Source: Serratia sp. AKBS12 (GTDB lineage Bacteria > Pseudomonadota > Gammaproteobacteria > Enterobacterales > Enterobacteriaceae). From it: a stretch of DNA of 64,000 bases. Location of the stretch: positions 1,817,157-1,881,156 of the forward strand of contig NZ_JANUSB010000015.1 of NCBI RefSeq assembly GCF_024793895.1, given 5' to 3'. The position numbers were made by a program, and so were the translations under genes. Of the stretch, positions 1 through 8,872 are shown piece after piece. Below the pieces are notes generated by a model. The model ran no database searches. It was not told the DNA's origin and was given only the letters and a program-made list of their open reading frames with translations. Positions within the stretch are counted from its first letter, which is position 1. Every line of letters begins with the position of its first letter.

Positions 1-299
1 TCTGCATTGCGCAGAAAATCTCGCGTTAACACCTGCTGCAACCTCCCGAGCGGCGGATTAAGCCGCCCTTTACGCCACTGAATCTTTGAAAATACCTTTT
101 TCTGCCACGGAGTTTTATTAGTTCAATATTTAATCCACGGTAGAAAAGACATTATTCTTTTCTCTGAGAGTAAGCAAGTCTATCCCGCGTTTTATCCCGC
201 AAAAGTATTTTCCCCTGGCGGCAATAATAGTAGTCATGCAAAAGTACGGCATAAAAATGCGTACCAGACCGGTTCATTGCAGGCGTAATAACAGATTAT
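1..299. other. Noncoding left edge
   Basis: No convincing gene is seen here. The stretch is AT-rich after about position 75 and has no long open frame with a ribosome binding site. It lies downstream of chaB, which reads leftward, and probably downstream of a gene that ends outside the window. Confidence 0.5.
51..71 (+). terminator. Possible terminator hairpin of a gene outside the window
   Basis: A short GC-rich stem, GGCGG at 52-56 and CCGCC at 63-67, encloses a 6-nt loop and is followed by CTTT. The stem is only 5 bp and the T-run is weak, so this is a suggestion only. Confidence 0.3.
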
Positions 300-322
300 A
301 GGCGGTACTCCCTGTGCCGCCT
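300..322 (-). terminator. Weak hairpin after chaB
   Basis: AGGCGG at 300-305 pairs with CCGCCT at 317-322 across an 11-nt loop, just past the chaB stop codon. There is no T-run on the chaB strand, so termination here would be weak or need Rho. Confidence 0.35.
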
Positions 323-327
323 ACACC

Positions 328-555
328 TTATTTTTTGTGCCAATGGTCATCATCGCCTTTGCGATAACTTTGTTTGACCGCCGACCATGCGACCTTATGC
401 GCCGTTTCCTCCCGTGAGTCATCGCCGCGTCGTTCATCTTTATCCTTATATTGCTCCCATGCGCTGTTAAACGCCTCTTTATAAATTTCCTGCGCATGGT
501 CGGGTAATACATTCTTTACGTTGTCGGGTAGATCGCTGTTACTTTTGTAAGGCAT
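328..555 (-). CDS. chaB: ChaB family protein, putative cation transport regulator
   Basis: A 75-residue, highly charged, soluble protein that matches E. coli ChaB almost end to end, from the MPYKSNSDLP start to the lysine/histidine-rich DDDHWHKK tail. The start has a strong upstream GGAGGAG on the minus strand. In E. coli chaB lies beside chaA, the Ca2+/Na+:H+ antiporter, and is named as its regulator, but its molecular action is poorly established. Here chaA is still close (1814) and divergent, but a siderophore reductase gene sits between them. Family identity is strong; function follows the family name only. Confidence 0.93.
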   Translation of the reverse strand: MPYKSNSDLPDNVKNVLPDHAQEIYKEAFNSAWEQYKDKDERRGDDSREETAHKVAWSAVKQSYRKGDDDHWHKK

Positions 556-619
556 AACTCTCCTCCGTCGCGGTTGTTAAATAGACAAGTTTAGCTGAAC
601 ATGCCTACGCCCTCCATTG

Positions 620-638
620 GCAAACGATTCTCATTATC
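620..638 (+). promoter_or_regulatory. Fur box upstream of the siderophore-interacting protein
   Basis: Bases 620-638 match 14 of 19 positions of the Fur consensus, including an intact right half CATTATC at 632-638. The site lies 46 bp before the GTG start of the reductase gene, where it would overlap the promoter. Iron-dependent repression of that gene is the expected result. Confidence 0.75.
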
Positions 639-683
639 AATCAACGTGATATACTGCGACATAAAGATGAACAGGAGAACACC

Positions 684-1502
684 GTGACCACTGAAGCCCC
701 TCGCAACCGAGCCCCTTATCTGATCAGCGTCGCCGGCGTGCAAGACATCACGCCGCACCTGCGTCGCATCACTTTTCATGCAGAGGATTTACAGTTCTAT
801 CCGGCCAACGCCGCCGCTGCGCATATCAAGGTGTTCCTGCCACGCGAAGGGCAAACGCAGCCGGATTTACCACGTCTGACCCCCAACGGTCCGCAATGGG
901 CTGACGATGCCGTCCGCCCGTTGGTACGCACCTATTCGGTACGCGCGGTACGCCCGGAACTGCGGGAAATAGACATCGAGTTTGCCCTGCACGCTCACCA
1001 TGGCCCGGCGGTACAATTTGCTCGCGCCGCCAAGGCCGGTGATAAAATCGGCATCAGCAACCCCGGCGGGCCAAAGCCAATGCTGCCGGAGGCCGACTTT
1101 TACTGTCTGGCCGGCGACCCCTCCTCACTGCCGGCGATTGCCGCGCTGTTGGAAAACCTCGCGCCGCGCGCACAAGGCCATGCCTTTATCCGCGTAGACA
1201 GTACCGCTGATGTGATCGATCTGAAAAAACCGGCGGGTTTTGAGTTGAGCTGGATTATCGGCGGAACCGAAAAAACCGCCGAATTGATTACCCAGTTCTG
1301 CGCGCTGCCACTGCCGCAAAGCGCGACGCACTTCTGGCTGGCTGGCGAAGACCAACTGGTGGTCGAACTGCGCCGTTACCTGCGCCGGGAACGCCAGTGT
1401 GAGCGTAATCAGCTTTATGCTGTTCCTTACTGGCGTGAAGGGTTAAATGAAGAGGGATATCATGAAAAACGCCATGAAATAATGGATAACATTGATGACT
1501 AA
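684..1502 (+). CDS. Siderophore-interacting protein, FAD-dependent ferric-siderophore reductase
   Basis: This 272-residue cytoplasmic protein belongs to the SIP/ViuB/YqjH flavin reductase family, which releases iron by reducing ferric siderophores with NAD(P)H. The FAD-binding signature RTYSVR is at residues 82-87. The start of the NAD(P)H-binding SIP domain, LAGDPSSLPA, is at 142-151, and WLAGED is at 218-223. The family-typical YWREG motif lies near the C-terminus. The start is GTG, chosen because CAGGAG lies 6-11 bases upstream. A Fur box (620-638) precedes it and an intrinsic terminator (1605-1631) follows, so it is a monocistronic iron-regulated unit. The siderophore used cannot be told from sequence. 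Confidence 0.9.
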   Translation: MTTEAPRNRAPYLISVAGVQDITPHLRRITFHAEDLQFYPANAAAAHIKVFLPREGQTQPDLPRLTPNGPQWADDAVRPLVRTYSVRAVRPELREIDIEFALHAHHGPAVQFARAAKAGDKIGISNPGGPKPMLPEADFYCLAGDPSSLPAIAALLENLAPRAQGHAFIRVDSTADVIDLKKPAGFELSWIIGGTEKTAELITQFCALPLPQSATHFWLAGEDQLVVELRRYLRRERQCERNQLYAVPYWREGLNEEGYHEKRHEIMDNIDD

Positions 1503-1813
1503 GCAAGATAATCATCATTAATTACCAATGGCATGCAGAGTTTGTCGCATTTTTTTAGCGTATAGATAAAAAAAATGCCATAGGTTGCGTAAAAGTAAGT
1601 AAATAAAACCGCCTCAATGGCGGTTTTTTTGTTATTCTGAACGCATAAAGCCGCACAGGCCCAGCCAGTAAAATCAGAATTTCACAACACCACGACACGC
1701 AGCCCACCGGATGTGTTCTATTATGAAGTACTTTCTGGATACGCAACATCGCCGACTATGCAGGCGTTCGGTGCGGCCGGGAGCCTGCAGTTTAAGAAAG
1801 GAGATACACCAAA
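1503..1813. other. Intergenic region between SIP reductase and chaA
   Basis: About 310 bp without a gene. It holds the SIP terminator (1605-1631) and, to the right, the promoter and leader of chaA, whose ribosome binding site AAGGAG lies at about 1797-1802. I recognise no other site. Confidence 0.6.
1605..1631 (+). terminator. Intrinsic terminator after the siderophore-interacting protein gene
   Basis: ACCGCC at 1608-1613 and GGCGGT at 1619-1624 form a 6-bp stem with a 5-nt loop. An A-run precedes the stem and seven or more T residues follow it. Confidence 0.85.
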
Positions 1814-2914
1814 ATGAAGTCGCAACACGACCCAGGCCGCTCAAAATCACGCCACAGTGAATATTCCCTATTGTTCCCGATTGCCGCACTGGTCGTTTTA
1901 AATCTGTGGAGCAGCACCAGCAATTTCCCCTTGATCGTCGCCATCAACGTTCTGGCGCTGATCGGTATCCTGAGCAGCGCGTTCAGCGTGGTACGCCATG
2001 CCGACGTGCTGGCCCACCGTCTGGGTGAACCGTACGGCTCGCTGATACTCAGCCTGTCGGTAGTCATCCTTGAAGTCAGCCTGATTTCCGCTCTGATGGC
2101 CACCGGCGATGCCGCACCGGCGCTGATGCGCGACACGCTGTACTCGATCATCATGATCGTAACCGCCGGCCTGGTGGGCGTTGCCCTGCTGCTGGGCGGC
2201 AGAAAGTTCGCGACCCAATACGTCAATCTGGGTGGTATCAAACAGTACCTGATGGCCATTTTCCCACTGGCGGTGATCGTGCTGGTACTGCCGAGCGCCT
2301 TGCCGGGTGGCAATTTCAGCATCGGTCAATCGCTGCTGGTAGCGATTATTTCGGCTGCCATGTACGGCGTTTTCCTGCTGATCCAAACCAAAACGCACCA
2401 GAGCCTGTTTGTTTATGAGCATGAAGACGACGATGGCGACCCGCACCACGGCAAACCCTCCTCGCACAGCAGCCTATGGCATGCCAGCTGGCTGATCGTA
2501 CATCTGGTCGCGGTTATCGCAGTCACCAAATTCAACGCCGGACCGCTGGAAGGACTGCTGACCAAACTGAATGCGCCAACGCAGTTCACCGGTTTCCTGG
2601 TGGCGTTGCTTATCCTGTCCCCGGAAGGCCTCGGTGCCCTGCGCGCAGTGCTCAACAACCAGGTCCAACGCGCCATGAACCTGTTCTTTGGCTCAGTGCT
2701 GGCGACCATTTCCCTCACCGTGCCAGCGGTGACTATCATTGCCACCCTGACGGGCCAGACGCTGATTTTCGGCCTGCAACCGCCGCATATGGTGGTGATG
2801 CTGACGGTGCTGATCCTGTGCCAGATTTCGTTTTCGACCGGACGTACCAACGTTCTTAACGGTACTGCGCATCTGGCGCTGTTCGCCGCTTATATGATGA
2901 CCATCTTCGCCTGA
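1814..2914 (+). CDS. chaA: Sodium-potassium/calcium:proton antiporter ChaA
   Basis: A 366-residue inner-membrane protein of the Ca2+/cation antiporter (CaCA) superfamily. It is nearly collinear with E. coli ChaA, which expels Na+, K+ and Ca2+ in exchange for protons at alkaline pH. About eleven hydrophobic segments are visible. The conserved GEPYGSLILSLSVVILE element is near residues 70-90 and the second repeat, LSPEGLGALRAVLNN, is near 260-275, carrying the acidic residues typical of the transport site. An acidic/histidine cytoplasmic loop (EHEDDDGDPHHGK) divides the two halves. AAGGAG sits at the expected distance before ATG. Confidence 0.96.
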   Translation: MKSQHDPGRSKSRHSEYSLLFPIAALVVLNLWSSTSNFPLIVAINVLALIGILSSAFSVVRHADVLAHRLGEPYGSLILSLSVVILEVSLISALMATGDAAPALMRDTLYSIIMIVTAGLVGVALLLGGRKFATQYVNLGGIKQYLMAIFPLAVIVLVLPSALPGGNFSIGQSLLVAIISAAMYGVFLLIQTKTHQSLFVYEHEDDDGDPHHGKPSSHSSLWHASWLIVHLVAVIAVTKFNAGPLEGLLTKLNAPTQFTGFLVALLILSPEGLGALRAVLNNQVQRAMNLFFGSVLATISLTVPAVTIIATLTGQTLIFGLQPPHMVVMLTVLILCQISFSTGRTNVLNGTAHLALFAAYMMTIFA

Positions 2915-2933
2915 CGCTCAGCCGACATGGTGT

Positions 2934-2952
2934 GGGCGCACGCCGTGCGCCC
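2934..2952. terminator. Hairpin between convergent chaA and lpxO
   Basis: GGGCGCAC (2934-2941) and GTGCGCCC (2945-2952) form a perfect 8-bp stem with a 3-nt loop between two convergent genes. No clear T-run follows on either strand, so it may act as a shared weak terminator or mRNA 3' end stabiliser. Confidence 0.5.
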
Positions 2953-2957
2953 CGCTA

Positions 2958-3860
2958 TTACAACGCGAAGAAAATCCCGGCAGCAATACCGCCAAACAGC
3001 AGCCATTTAATGATGTAGTACAGCGTTTTGTTCCATGCTTTAAGGCGCTTGCCAATCTTGCGAATGGCATAGATGTATTTAAATATCTTGTTGACGCCGC
3101 CGGTACGATCGCCCGGTTCGTTGGGGGCCGTGGCGGCGCTCATCAGGTTACGTCCAAGCCAATGGTTAACCCGCTGCGCCCAACGATAGCGCATTGGTCG
3201 CTCAATATCGCAAAACAGTATCAAACGGTTTTGGCCGCTTTTATTTTCCGCATAGTGCAAATAGGTTTCGTCGAACATCACCCCTTCACCATCGCGCCAG
3301 CTATATCGCTCACCATCGACTTCAATAAAACAGCGATCGTCGTTGGGCGTAATCAAACCCAGATGGTAACGCAACGAACCGGCATAGGGATCGCGGTGGC
3401 GCGGTAAACGACTGCCGTCCGGCAATTCGGCAAACATCGCCGCCTTCACTGACGGCAGGCCACGCAGCAATGCCGTGGTCTGCGGGCACAGCGTCATGGC
3501 CGACGGATGACTGTCTTCATACCATTTCAGATAAAAACGCTTCCAACCGGTTTTGAAAAACGAATTGAAACCCGCATCGTTATACTGGTCAGACGCCTTG
3601 ATCTGCTGTACCGCCAATAGCTGCTGCCCCTCTGCGCGAATAGTCTGCCAATGCTCGTGCAGCACCGCCAATTCGGGAAACTGCTCCACGGACAGGTATG
3701 GCGTGGTCGGCACGCGAGAGAACAGATACATAAAAACGTTCAGCGGCGCCGTGAAGGTTGAATGATCGGCAAGCTGGCGCCAAAAACCATAGCGTACCCG
3801 TCCGCGATAATGAATATAAACAACGCATAAAATAAATAAAATCAGCAGGATATATTTCAT
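2958..3860 (-). CDS. lpxO: Lipid A hydroxylase LpxO, Fe(II)/2-oxoglutarate-dependent
   Basis: The 300-residue protein belongs to the aspartyl/asparaginyl beta-hydroxylase family and matches Salmonella LpxO in length and plan. LpxO adds a 2-hydroxyl to the secondary myristate of lipid A. A hydrophobic N-terminal anchor spans residues 1-17 and the catalytic domain is cytoplasmic. Iron ligands are expected at H155 and D157 in HRDPYA and at H202 in LHYAEN, with R212 positioned to bind 2-oxoglutarate. A second hydrophobic stretch ends the protein. No Shine-Dalgarno is obvious. A perfect TATAAT on the minus strand (3876-3881) lies about 15 nt before the start, so the leader may be very short. Confidence 0.92.
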   Translation of the reverse strand: MKYILLILFILCVVYIHYRGRVRYGFWRQLADHSTFTAPLNVFMYLFSRVPTTPYLSVEQFPELAVLHEHWQTIRAEGQQLLAVQQIKASDQYNDAGFNSFFKTGWKRFYLKWYEDSHPSAMTLCPQTTALLRGLPSVKAAMFAELPDGSRLPRHRDPYAGSLRYHLGLITPNDDRCFIEVDGERYSWRDGEGVMFDETYLHYAENKSGQNRLILFCDIERPMRYRWAQRVNHWLGRNLMSAATAPNEPGDRTGGVNKIFKYIYAIRKIGKRLKAWNKTLYYIIKWLLFGGIAAGIFFAL

Positions 3861-4013
3861 TTTTGCATCAATAAAATTATAGCCAATATTCCGTATGCCG
3901 GTAGCGGCATCCGCCCTGCGATAATATTTAACGGAGAATAAACCTGATTTCTACACAAAAAACCACAAAAGATTACACAACGCCTCAACAACCCGGCGAT
4001 AGCAGGCAGCGAT

Positions 4014-4038
4014 AAAAAAGGCCGCCGCGGCGACCTTT
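4014..4038 (-). terminator. Intrinsic terminator after phoH
   Basis: On the minus strand an interrupted GC-rich stem, AAGG-CGCC paired with GGCG-CCTT, is followed by six T residues about 20 bp past the phoH stop codon. Confidence 0.75.
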
Positions 4039-4057
4039 TCATTAGGCGATAGGGAGG

Positions 4058-4846
4058 TTAACTGTAGGCATGAAGCGTACGTTGGCACAAAGCAGAACGC
4101 ACGCAGTCTTGTTTATCAAAACGAATAATACCGACCATCTCATCCTCTTCGAAACGCTCCAGCGCATCGCTAAGCCCGGATTTCACCCCGCGCGGCAAAT
4201 CACACTGGGTGACGTCGCCGTTGACGATCACCGTGACGTTTTCACCCAGACGGGTCAAAAACATCTTCATTTGGCTGGCGGTCACGTTCTGTGCTTCGTC
4301 CAGAATAACCACCGCATTTTCAAAGGTGCGTCCGCGCATATAGGCAAACGGTGCAATTTCCACTTTACCGATTTCCGGCCGCAGACAATATTGCATAAAT
4401 GAAGAGCCTAAGCGGCGGAGCAGAATGTCGTATACCGGCCGGAAATACGGAGCGAATTTTTCAGAGATATCCCCCGGCAGGAAACCGAGATCTTCATCCG
4501 CCTGTAATACCGGACGCGTAACGATAATCCGATCGATTTCTTTGTGTATAAGGGCTTCTGCCGCCTTAGCGGCGCTGATGAAGGTTTTGCCACAGCCGGC
4601 TTCACCGGTGGCAAAAATCAACTGCTTATTTTCTATGGCTGATAAGTAATGACCCTGAGCTTCGGTTCGTGCCTCGATGGGGGAGCTATCGCGCTTGTCT
4701 CGCGCCATGCCGATAGACTCAACACCACCCATTTGTACCAGCGAGGTTACAGACTCTTCTTCAAGCTGGCGATGACTACGAGCGTCACGACGAATTACGC
4801 GTTTCGCTTCACGACGTGCTTTGATCACTGCTTTCTGTCTTCCCAT
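4058..4846 (-). CDS. phoH: PhoH family ATPase
   Basis: A 262-residue cytoplasmic ATP-binding protein that aligns along its length with E. coli PhoH, a phosphate-starvation-induced protein of the PhoB regulon. The Walker A motif GEAGCGKT is at residues 81-88 and the Walker B ILDEAQN at 181-187, a PhoH-type SF1-helicase-like core. The basic N-terminus (residues 1-25) could bind nucleic acid. The biochemical role of PhoH alone is not settled. The start is the first ATG of the conserved MGRQKAVIK sequence. A Pho-box-like element lies about 390 bp upstream (5235-5252), which implies a long leader. A terminator follows the gene. Confidence 0.93.
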   Translation of the reverse strand: MGRQKAVIKARREAKRVIRRDARSHRQLEEESVTSLVQMGGVESIGMARDKRDSSPIEARTEAQGHYLSAIENKQLIFATGEAGCGKTFISAAKAAEALIHKEIDRIIVTRPVLQADEDLGFLPGDISEKFAPYFRPVYDILLRRLGSSFMQYCLRPEIGKVEIAPFAYMRGRTFENAVVILDEAQNVTASQMKMFLTRLGENVTVIVNGDVTQCDLPRGVKSGLSDALERFEEDEMVGIIRFDKQDCVRSALCQRTLHAYS

Positions 4847-5437
4847 AGTGGCACCTTACAGTTTGTTTCACCTACCGCATCGGCTACTGCCGCGCGATTA
4901 ATGTTTCACACACGTATTAGGTTTTGGCCTCCTTCGAGCCAATATAAGCCAATGAATGAAGTGAACGCACGGCAACATTGCTGTGCCGAGTTTCACCGGA
5001 CGGAGAGAGAATAAAATGTGCTGCGGACAAAACGGAGTAGTAACGAAAACGCTGAAGGAAAAGGTGACTAACTGCGAGAAATTGAGAGTCGGAGAGAGAA
5101 CCCTCGTTACAACGAGAAATCAGGGGGGTGAGATTATTTTTTACCATTCGCCCAAACAAGGACTTTACCATTAGCGATCCCCGCAGTGTTATTTACAGCT
5201 TCAGCTGTGCACCGTGTAAAACTACCGCCAGATGATTACAGTATAATGACATTTAAACCTAGCGCGTTACTAAAATGTAAATATTTCTAATCTACATTGT
5301 TTCTCAGCGGCGTAATTGCACTATATCACGCGCATCAACGTTAACAACAAAATTTTATTTTTCAATTTTTTTCAATCAATTAGCTTTAAAAAGGCCAGAT
5401 GACATTTTTATATATCGGCTAAATTATGTGCAACCAA
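4847..5437. other. Long upstream region of phoH
   Basis: Nearly 600 bp separate phoH from the pqqU terminator. Only short frames without convincing ribosome binding sites are present. The stretch includes a Pho-box-like element (5235-5252, minus orientation) and an AT-rich section at about 5330-5425. It probably contains the phoH promoter and a leader of some 350 nt. Confidence 0.6.
5235..5252 (-). promoter_or_regulatory. Pho-box-like element upstream of phoH
   Basis: Read on the plus strand, 5235-5252 is ATTACAGTATAATGACAT. It matches 14 of 18 positions of the reverse complement of the PhoB box, and both 7-bp direct repeats are recognisable. It is oriented toward phoH, a known PhoB target in E. 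coli. The distance to the start codon (about 390 bp) is unusual. Confidence 0.6.
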
Positions 5438-5456
5438 AGGCGGGGTACCCCCGCCT
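5438..5456 (-). terminator. Hairpin terminator after pqqU
   Basis: AGGCGGGG (5438-5445) and CCCCGCCT (5449-5456) form a perfect 8-bp stem with a 3-nt loop, about 40 bp past the receptor stop codon. The following minus-strand sequence TTGGTT is only moderately T-rich. Confidence 0.7.
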
Positions 5457-5494
5457 GGCTTAATTGATCTCACCGGCAGCGCTGACAATGGCTG

Positions 5495-7639
5495 TTATTC
5501 AAAGCTATAGGCAACGCTGAGCCCTGCGCCCCAATTTCTACCCGGTGCCGGTTCGTAATAACGGCCATTGCCTTCATTAACGATAACCGAGCCGACATAC
5601 TCGCGATCAAACAGGTTGTCCACCCGACCAAATAGGTTAAACATCCAGTTGCCCAGCGGATAGCGGTAGCCGGTATTCACGCCAACCGTGGTATACGACG
5701 GCGCCTGCTCGCTGTTTTGATCGTTGACCTGAATATCGCTCATGTAGCGCACTTCTGCCCCGGCGTACCAACCTTCCGGCGGTGCCCAGCCCAGCGACGC
5801 ATAGCCCATGTTACGTGCAATGCCCGGCATACGATTGCCATCGGGGATGGTTTTATCGCCGGAACACTGCGCATCGCCACATATCGGATTGCGATAGCGC
5901 GCATCCAGCAGCGTCCAGGCCATTTTTAACTGCCAGGCGTCGCCAAACTGTTGGTCGAGCGCCAGTTCAAGCCCACGGCGCCGCGTCTGCCCGGCATTTT
6001 TATAGCTGCTGCGTCCGTTACTGCTTTCGGCCACGACTATCTCGTTTTTGGTGTCGGTCTGGAACAGCGCTGCGCTCAACAAGCCATTGCCAATGCGGGC
6101 TTTACTGCCAAGCTCTATCGAGTCGCTGGTTGCCGGTTTCAAGCCGAAATTCATCCCCGGCTCACCATCCGGGCGATAAGACAGTTCATTGATGGTTGGC
6201 GTTTCGAAGCCGCGACCGGCGGACACATAGGCATTCCAGCCATCCGTCAGCGTGTAACGCAGCGAGCCGGCCGGCAACCACTGGTGGTAGCGTGCGCTGC
6301 CGCTGTCATCGCCATTGCCGGCAGTAATGTAATGGTCATTGGAGTCAAAATTGACGCTGCTGAAACGCACGCCGGCGTCCAGCGTCAGGCGCGGCGTCAA
6401 TTGCCATGAGGTTTGCAGATAGGGATCCAGATTCCACATCAGGTTGCGTTCATCACGCCGCAAATTCCCCTTGGTCCCCAATTCGGTTACCCCATTGACC
6501 ATACTGAAGTTTTCATAGCCTTTGCGGTTTTCACTCATGGTTTCATAGTTCAAGCCGCCGGTCAGGCTATAAGGCACTGCGGAAATCTGACCACGATGCG
6601 TCCAGCGCGTATCGATACCCTGATAATGCCGTGCCAGTTCGATCACCCCGCCTGGGTGCTGGGGGCTGCGTTGCTGCACCGCCAGCGGAATCGATTGATA
6701 TTGTGTGGTTTCGCGCTCGCCGGCATACATCATCACGCTGAGATCGTCATCGGCGCCGATCTGTCGCTGATAATGCAACCCGGCCTGCGTCTGCGACAGG
6801 GTTTTTCGCGTATTGTACTGTTCGGCACGCGGCGCCTGGCGTGGGTTTTCATGCCATTCGGCGGCGGTAAGACCACCGGGATCGTTGGCCTGGAGGTCGA
6901 CGCTGTTGAACAGCAGCGTCAAGGTGCTGGCATCGTCGATGCGCACCCCCAGCTTGGCATTGCCGAGGTTTTTGCGAGCCCCGCTATGATCGCGATAGCC
7001 CTGGGTGGTGAAGCGGGTCCCGGAAACGGCGTAATTCACATCGCCGGCCTGGCTACCGTCACCGGTGGCGCCGGTAGCCTTGACACCATAACGCCAGGTG
7101 CCGTCGCTACCGGTGTACATGCCGCTTTCTACCCGGTTTGGCTGGCGGCCGGTTTGCGTTTCGACGTTCAGCATGCCGCCGGAAGCGTTGCCGTACAGCG
7201 CGGAAAACGGCCCGCGCAGCACTTCAACCTTGTCGACCGAGTTGAGATCGATGTTCGACGTTTGCCCCTGCCCATCAGGCATGGTGGCCGGGATACCGTC
7301 GACATAAATCCGCACGCCGCGTACGCCATAGGTGGAACGGGCGCCAAAACCGCGTATCGACAGTTGCAGATCCTGTGCGTAGTTCTGGCGATTTTGTATC
7401 TGCAGGCCCGGCACGCTACCCAGGCTTTCCGACAGGTTGATTTGCGGCCGGGCATCGCGCATCTGCTCGCCATTAACCACGCTGACCGCTGCCGGCGTAC
7501 TCAGTTCGGACAGCCCGTCACGCTTGGCTGAAACCACCAGCGTGCTTTCCTGCTCTGACGAACTCTGTGCCGCGTGCCCTGTGGTCGTCAAGATAACCGG
7601 TAACACCAAGGCCGAAGCCACCACCATTTTTTTCTGCAT
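5495..7639 (-). CDS. pqqU: TonB-dependent outer-membrane receptor, YncD/PqqU type
   Basis: A 714-residue TonB-dependent receptor. A signal peptide ends near residue 24. A TonB box, ESTLVVSAK, is at residues 31-39, followed by the plug domain with the conserved VEVLRGPFSALYGNASGG run near residues 137-155 and a 22-strand barrel ending in a C-terminal aromatic (YSFE). It aligns throughout with E. coli YncD, renamed PqqU because it imports the redox cofactor pyrroloquinoline quinone. The gene stands alone, with a terminator behind it and a 324-bp region shared with rhaS in front. Substrate assignment rests on similarity to YncD; a siderophore role cannot be formally excluded. Confidence 0.88.
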   Translation of the reverse strand: MQKKMVVASALVLPVILTTTGHAAQSSSEQESTLVVSAKRDGLSELSTPAAVSVVNGEQMRDARPQINLSESLGSVPGLQIQNRQNYAQDLQLSIRGFGARSTYGVRGVRIYVDGIPATMPDGQGQTSNIDLNSVDKVEVLRGPFSALYGNASGGMLNVETQTGRQPNRVESGMYTGSDGTWRYGVKATGATGDGSQAGDVNYAVSGTRFTTQGYRDHSGARKNLGNAKLGVRIDDASTLTLLFNSVDLQANDPGGLTAAEWHENPRQAPRAEQYNTRKTLSQTQAGLHYQRQIGADDDLSVMMYAGERETTQYQSIPLAVQQRSPQHPGGVIELARHYQGIDTRWTHRGQISAVPYSLTGGLNYETMSENRKGYENFSMVNGVTELGTKGNLRRDERNLMWNLDPYLQTSWQLTPRLTLDAGVRFSSVNFDSNDHYITAGNGDDSGSARYHQWLPAGSLRYTLTDGWNAYVSAGRGFETPTINELSYRPDGEPGMNFGLKPATSDSIELGSKARIGNGLLSAALFQTDTKNEIVVAESSNGRSSYKNAGQTRRRGLELALDQQFGDAWQLKMAWTLLDARYRNPICGDAQCSGDKTIPDGNRMPGIARNMGYASLGWAPPEGWYAGAEVRYMSDIQVNDQNSEQAPSYTTVGVNTGYRYPLGNWMFNLFGRVDNLFDREYVGSVIVNEGNGRYYEPAPGRNWGAGLSVAYSFE

Positions 7640-7963
7640 GAGTTTATTCTACAGTCCCGATCACGTTGGAAATATTTTGTACCAGCTGGAACGAAGATGC
7701 GACAAGTTATTACTAATAACAATAGATTGGAACACTGGTCGCTGCATTTTTAGCTGTTTCCCCTGGTCGACAATCCGCTTCTGGCATTAAGCGGCTGTGA
7801 CCTTGCACACATTTTTAAACATTCCTGTAACCTTCTTGAAAAAGCGACCGCCTAAGCGTCATTTCCGGTCAAAACTTTAAGGTTCTTGTGCGAGGCATCT
7901 CATACACTCGCTGGGTAACATCGTGCGGCAATTGTGCTGCACGTTTTTATTCAGGAGGGCAAG
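7640..7963. other. Divergent control region between pqqU and rhaS
   Basis: About 320 bp with no gene. It must carry the pqqU promoter on the left and the rhaS promoter on the right. A CRP-like site is at 7796-7811. The two RhaR half-sites expected near a rhaSR promoter could not be delimited by eye. Confidence 0.6.
7796..7811 (+). promoter_or_regulatory. CRP-binding site upstream of rhaS
   Basis: TGTGA-CCTTGC-ACACA matches 9 of 10 conserved CRP positions. It lies 153 bp before the rhaS start codon. The E. coli rhaSR promoter requires CRP, which makes this site credible. Confidence 0.65.
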
Positions 7964-8785
7964 ATGACGCTTTTGCACAGCCGTGATTTTTTCCCTTCCG
8001 GCTATCAGCCGGTGGCAATTGAACCGCGCGCACCCCAACCGGCGTTTCCAGAGCATCACCATGAATTTTATGAAATCGTCATCGTTGAGCAAGGCGCCGG
8101 CGTGCACGTTTTCAATGGGCACCCGTATACGCTCAACAGCGGCAGCGTGTGCTTTGTCCGCGATCATGATCGCCATCTGTTTGAGCATACCAACGGTTTA
8201 TTCCTGACTAACGTGCTGTTCCGCGCGCCTGACGCCTTTCGATTTTTATCCGGCGTGGAACATTTCCTGCCGCGGGAATGCAATGGCGTCTACCCGGCGC
8301 ACTGGCGCATCGGCCAACAGGTATTGCAACAGATCAAGCCATTGATCAACCGCCTGACGGTGCCCCCACAGCAAGAGTGCAACGAAGAGATCGCCCTGCA
8401 TGAAAGCCTGTTCATGCAACTGTTGGTGCAATTGCGTCAAGGGTGCATGGCGGCACGCGGCGACGATCAGCAAGGGCGTCTGCACCGGTTGCTCGATTGG
8501 CTCCAGACACACTACGCCGAGCCGATTGACTGGAGTGAACTGGCGGAGCGCTTCGGTATTCCGTTACGCACCTTGCACCGCCAGCTCAAGAATCACACCA
8601 ACATGACGCCCCAGCGCTACCTGACGCATTTACGCCTGTTGCAGGCGCGTCATCTGCTATGCCATAGCGACACCAGCGTCACCGATATTGCGTTTTGCTG
8701 CGGGTTTGGTGACAGCAATCATTTTTCCACCCTGTTCAAACGCGAATTTTCCTGCCCGCCCCGCACCTTGCGCGGTCAGCGGTGA
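7964..8785 (+). CDS. rhaS: L-rhamnose-responsive transcriptional activator RhaS
   Basis: The 273-residue AraC/XylS-family protein has an N-terminal cupin effector domain, starting [13 protein letters not shown] as in E. coli RhaS, and two C-terminal helix-turn-helix units at about residues 170-270, with the family signature [20 protein letters not shown]. With L-rhamnose it activates catabolic and transport genes. The ATG at 7964 was chosen over one 30 bp upstream because AGGAGGG lies directly before it and it fits the E. coli start. rhaR follows 87 bp downstream. The likely targets here are rhaT and rhiTN; no rhaBAD operon is in the window. Confidence 0.93.
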   Translation: MTLLHSRDFFPSGYQPVAIEPRAPQPAFPEHHHEFYEIVIVEQGAGVHVFNGHPYTLNSGSVCFVRDHDRHLFEHTNGLFLTNVLFRAPDAFRFLSGVEHFLPRECNGVYPAHWRIGQQVLQQIKPLINRLTVPPQQECNEEIALHESLFMQLLVQLRQGCMAARGDDQQGRLHRLLDWLQTHYAEPIDWSELAERFGIPLRTLHRQLKNHTNMTPQRYLTHLRLLQARHLLCHSDTSVTDIAFCCGFGDSNHFSTLFKREFSCPPRTLRGQR

Positions 8786-8872
8786 AAATTAAAAAATACG
8801 TCGCTCATCAACCTATTGCCTGCGATTTCAAGTAATAATGTTCCCCCCCTTTCGATGGTGAGAACGCCGATC

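Noticed and set aside
321-512. A 63-codon minus-strand frame overlapping chaB
   Set aside because: It lies in another frame of chaB, which matches its family end to end.
6413-7531. A 372-codon plus-strand open frame
   Set aside because: It is antisense to the TonB receptor and lacks any family pattern.
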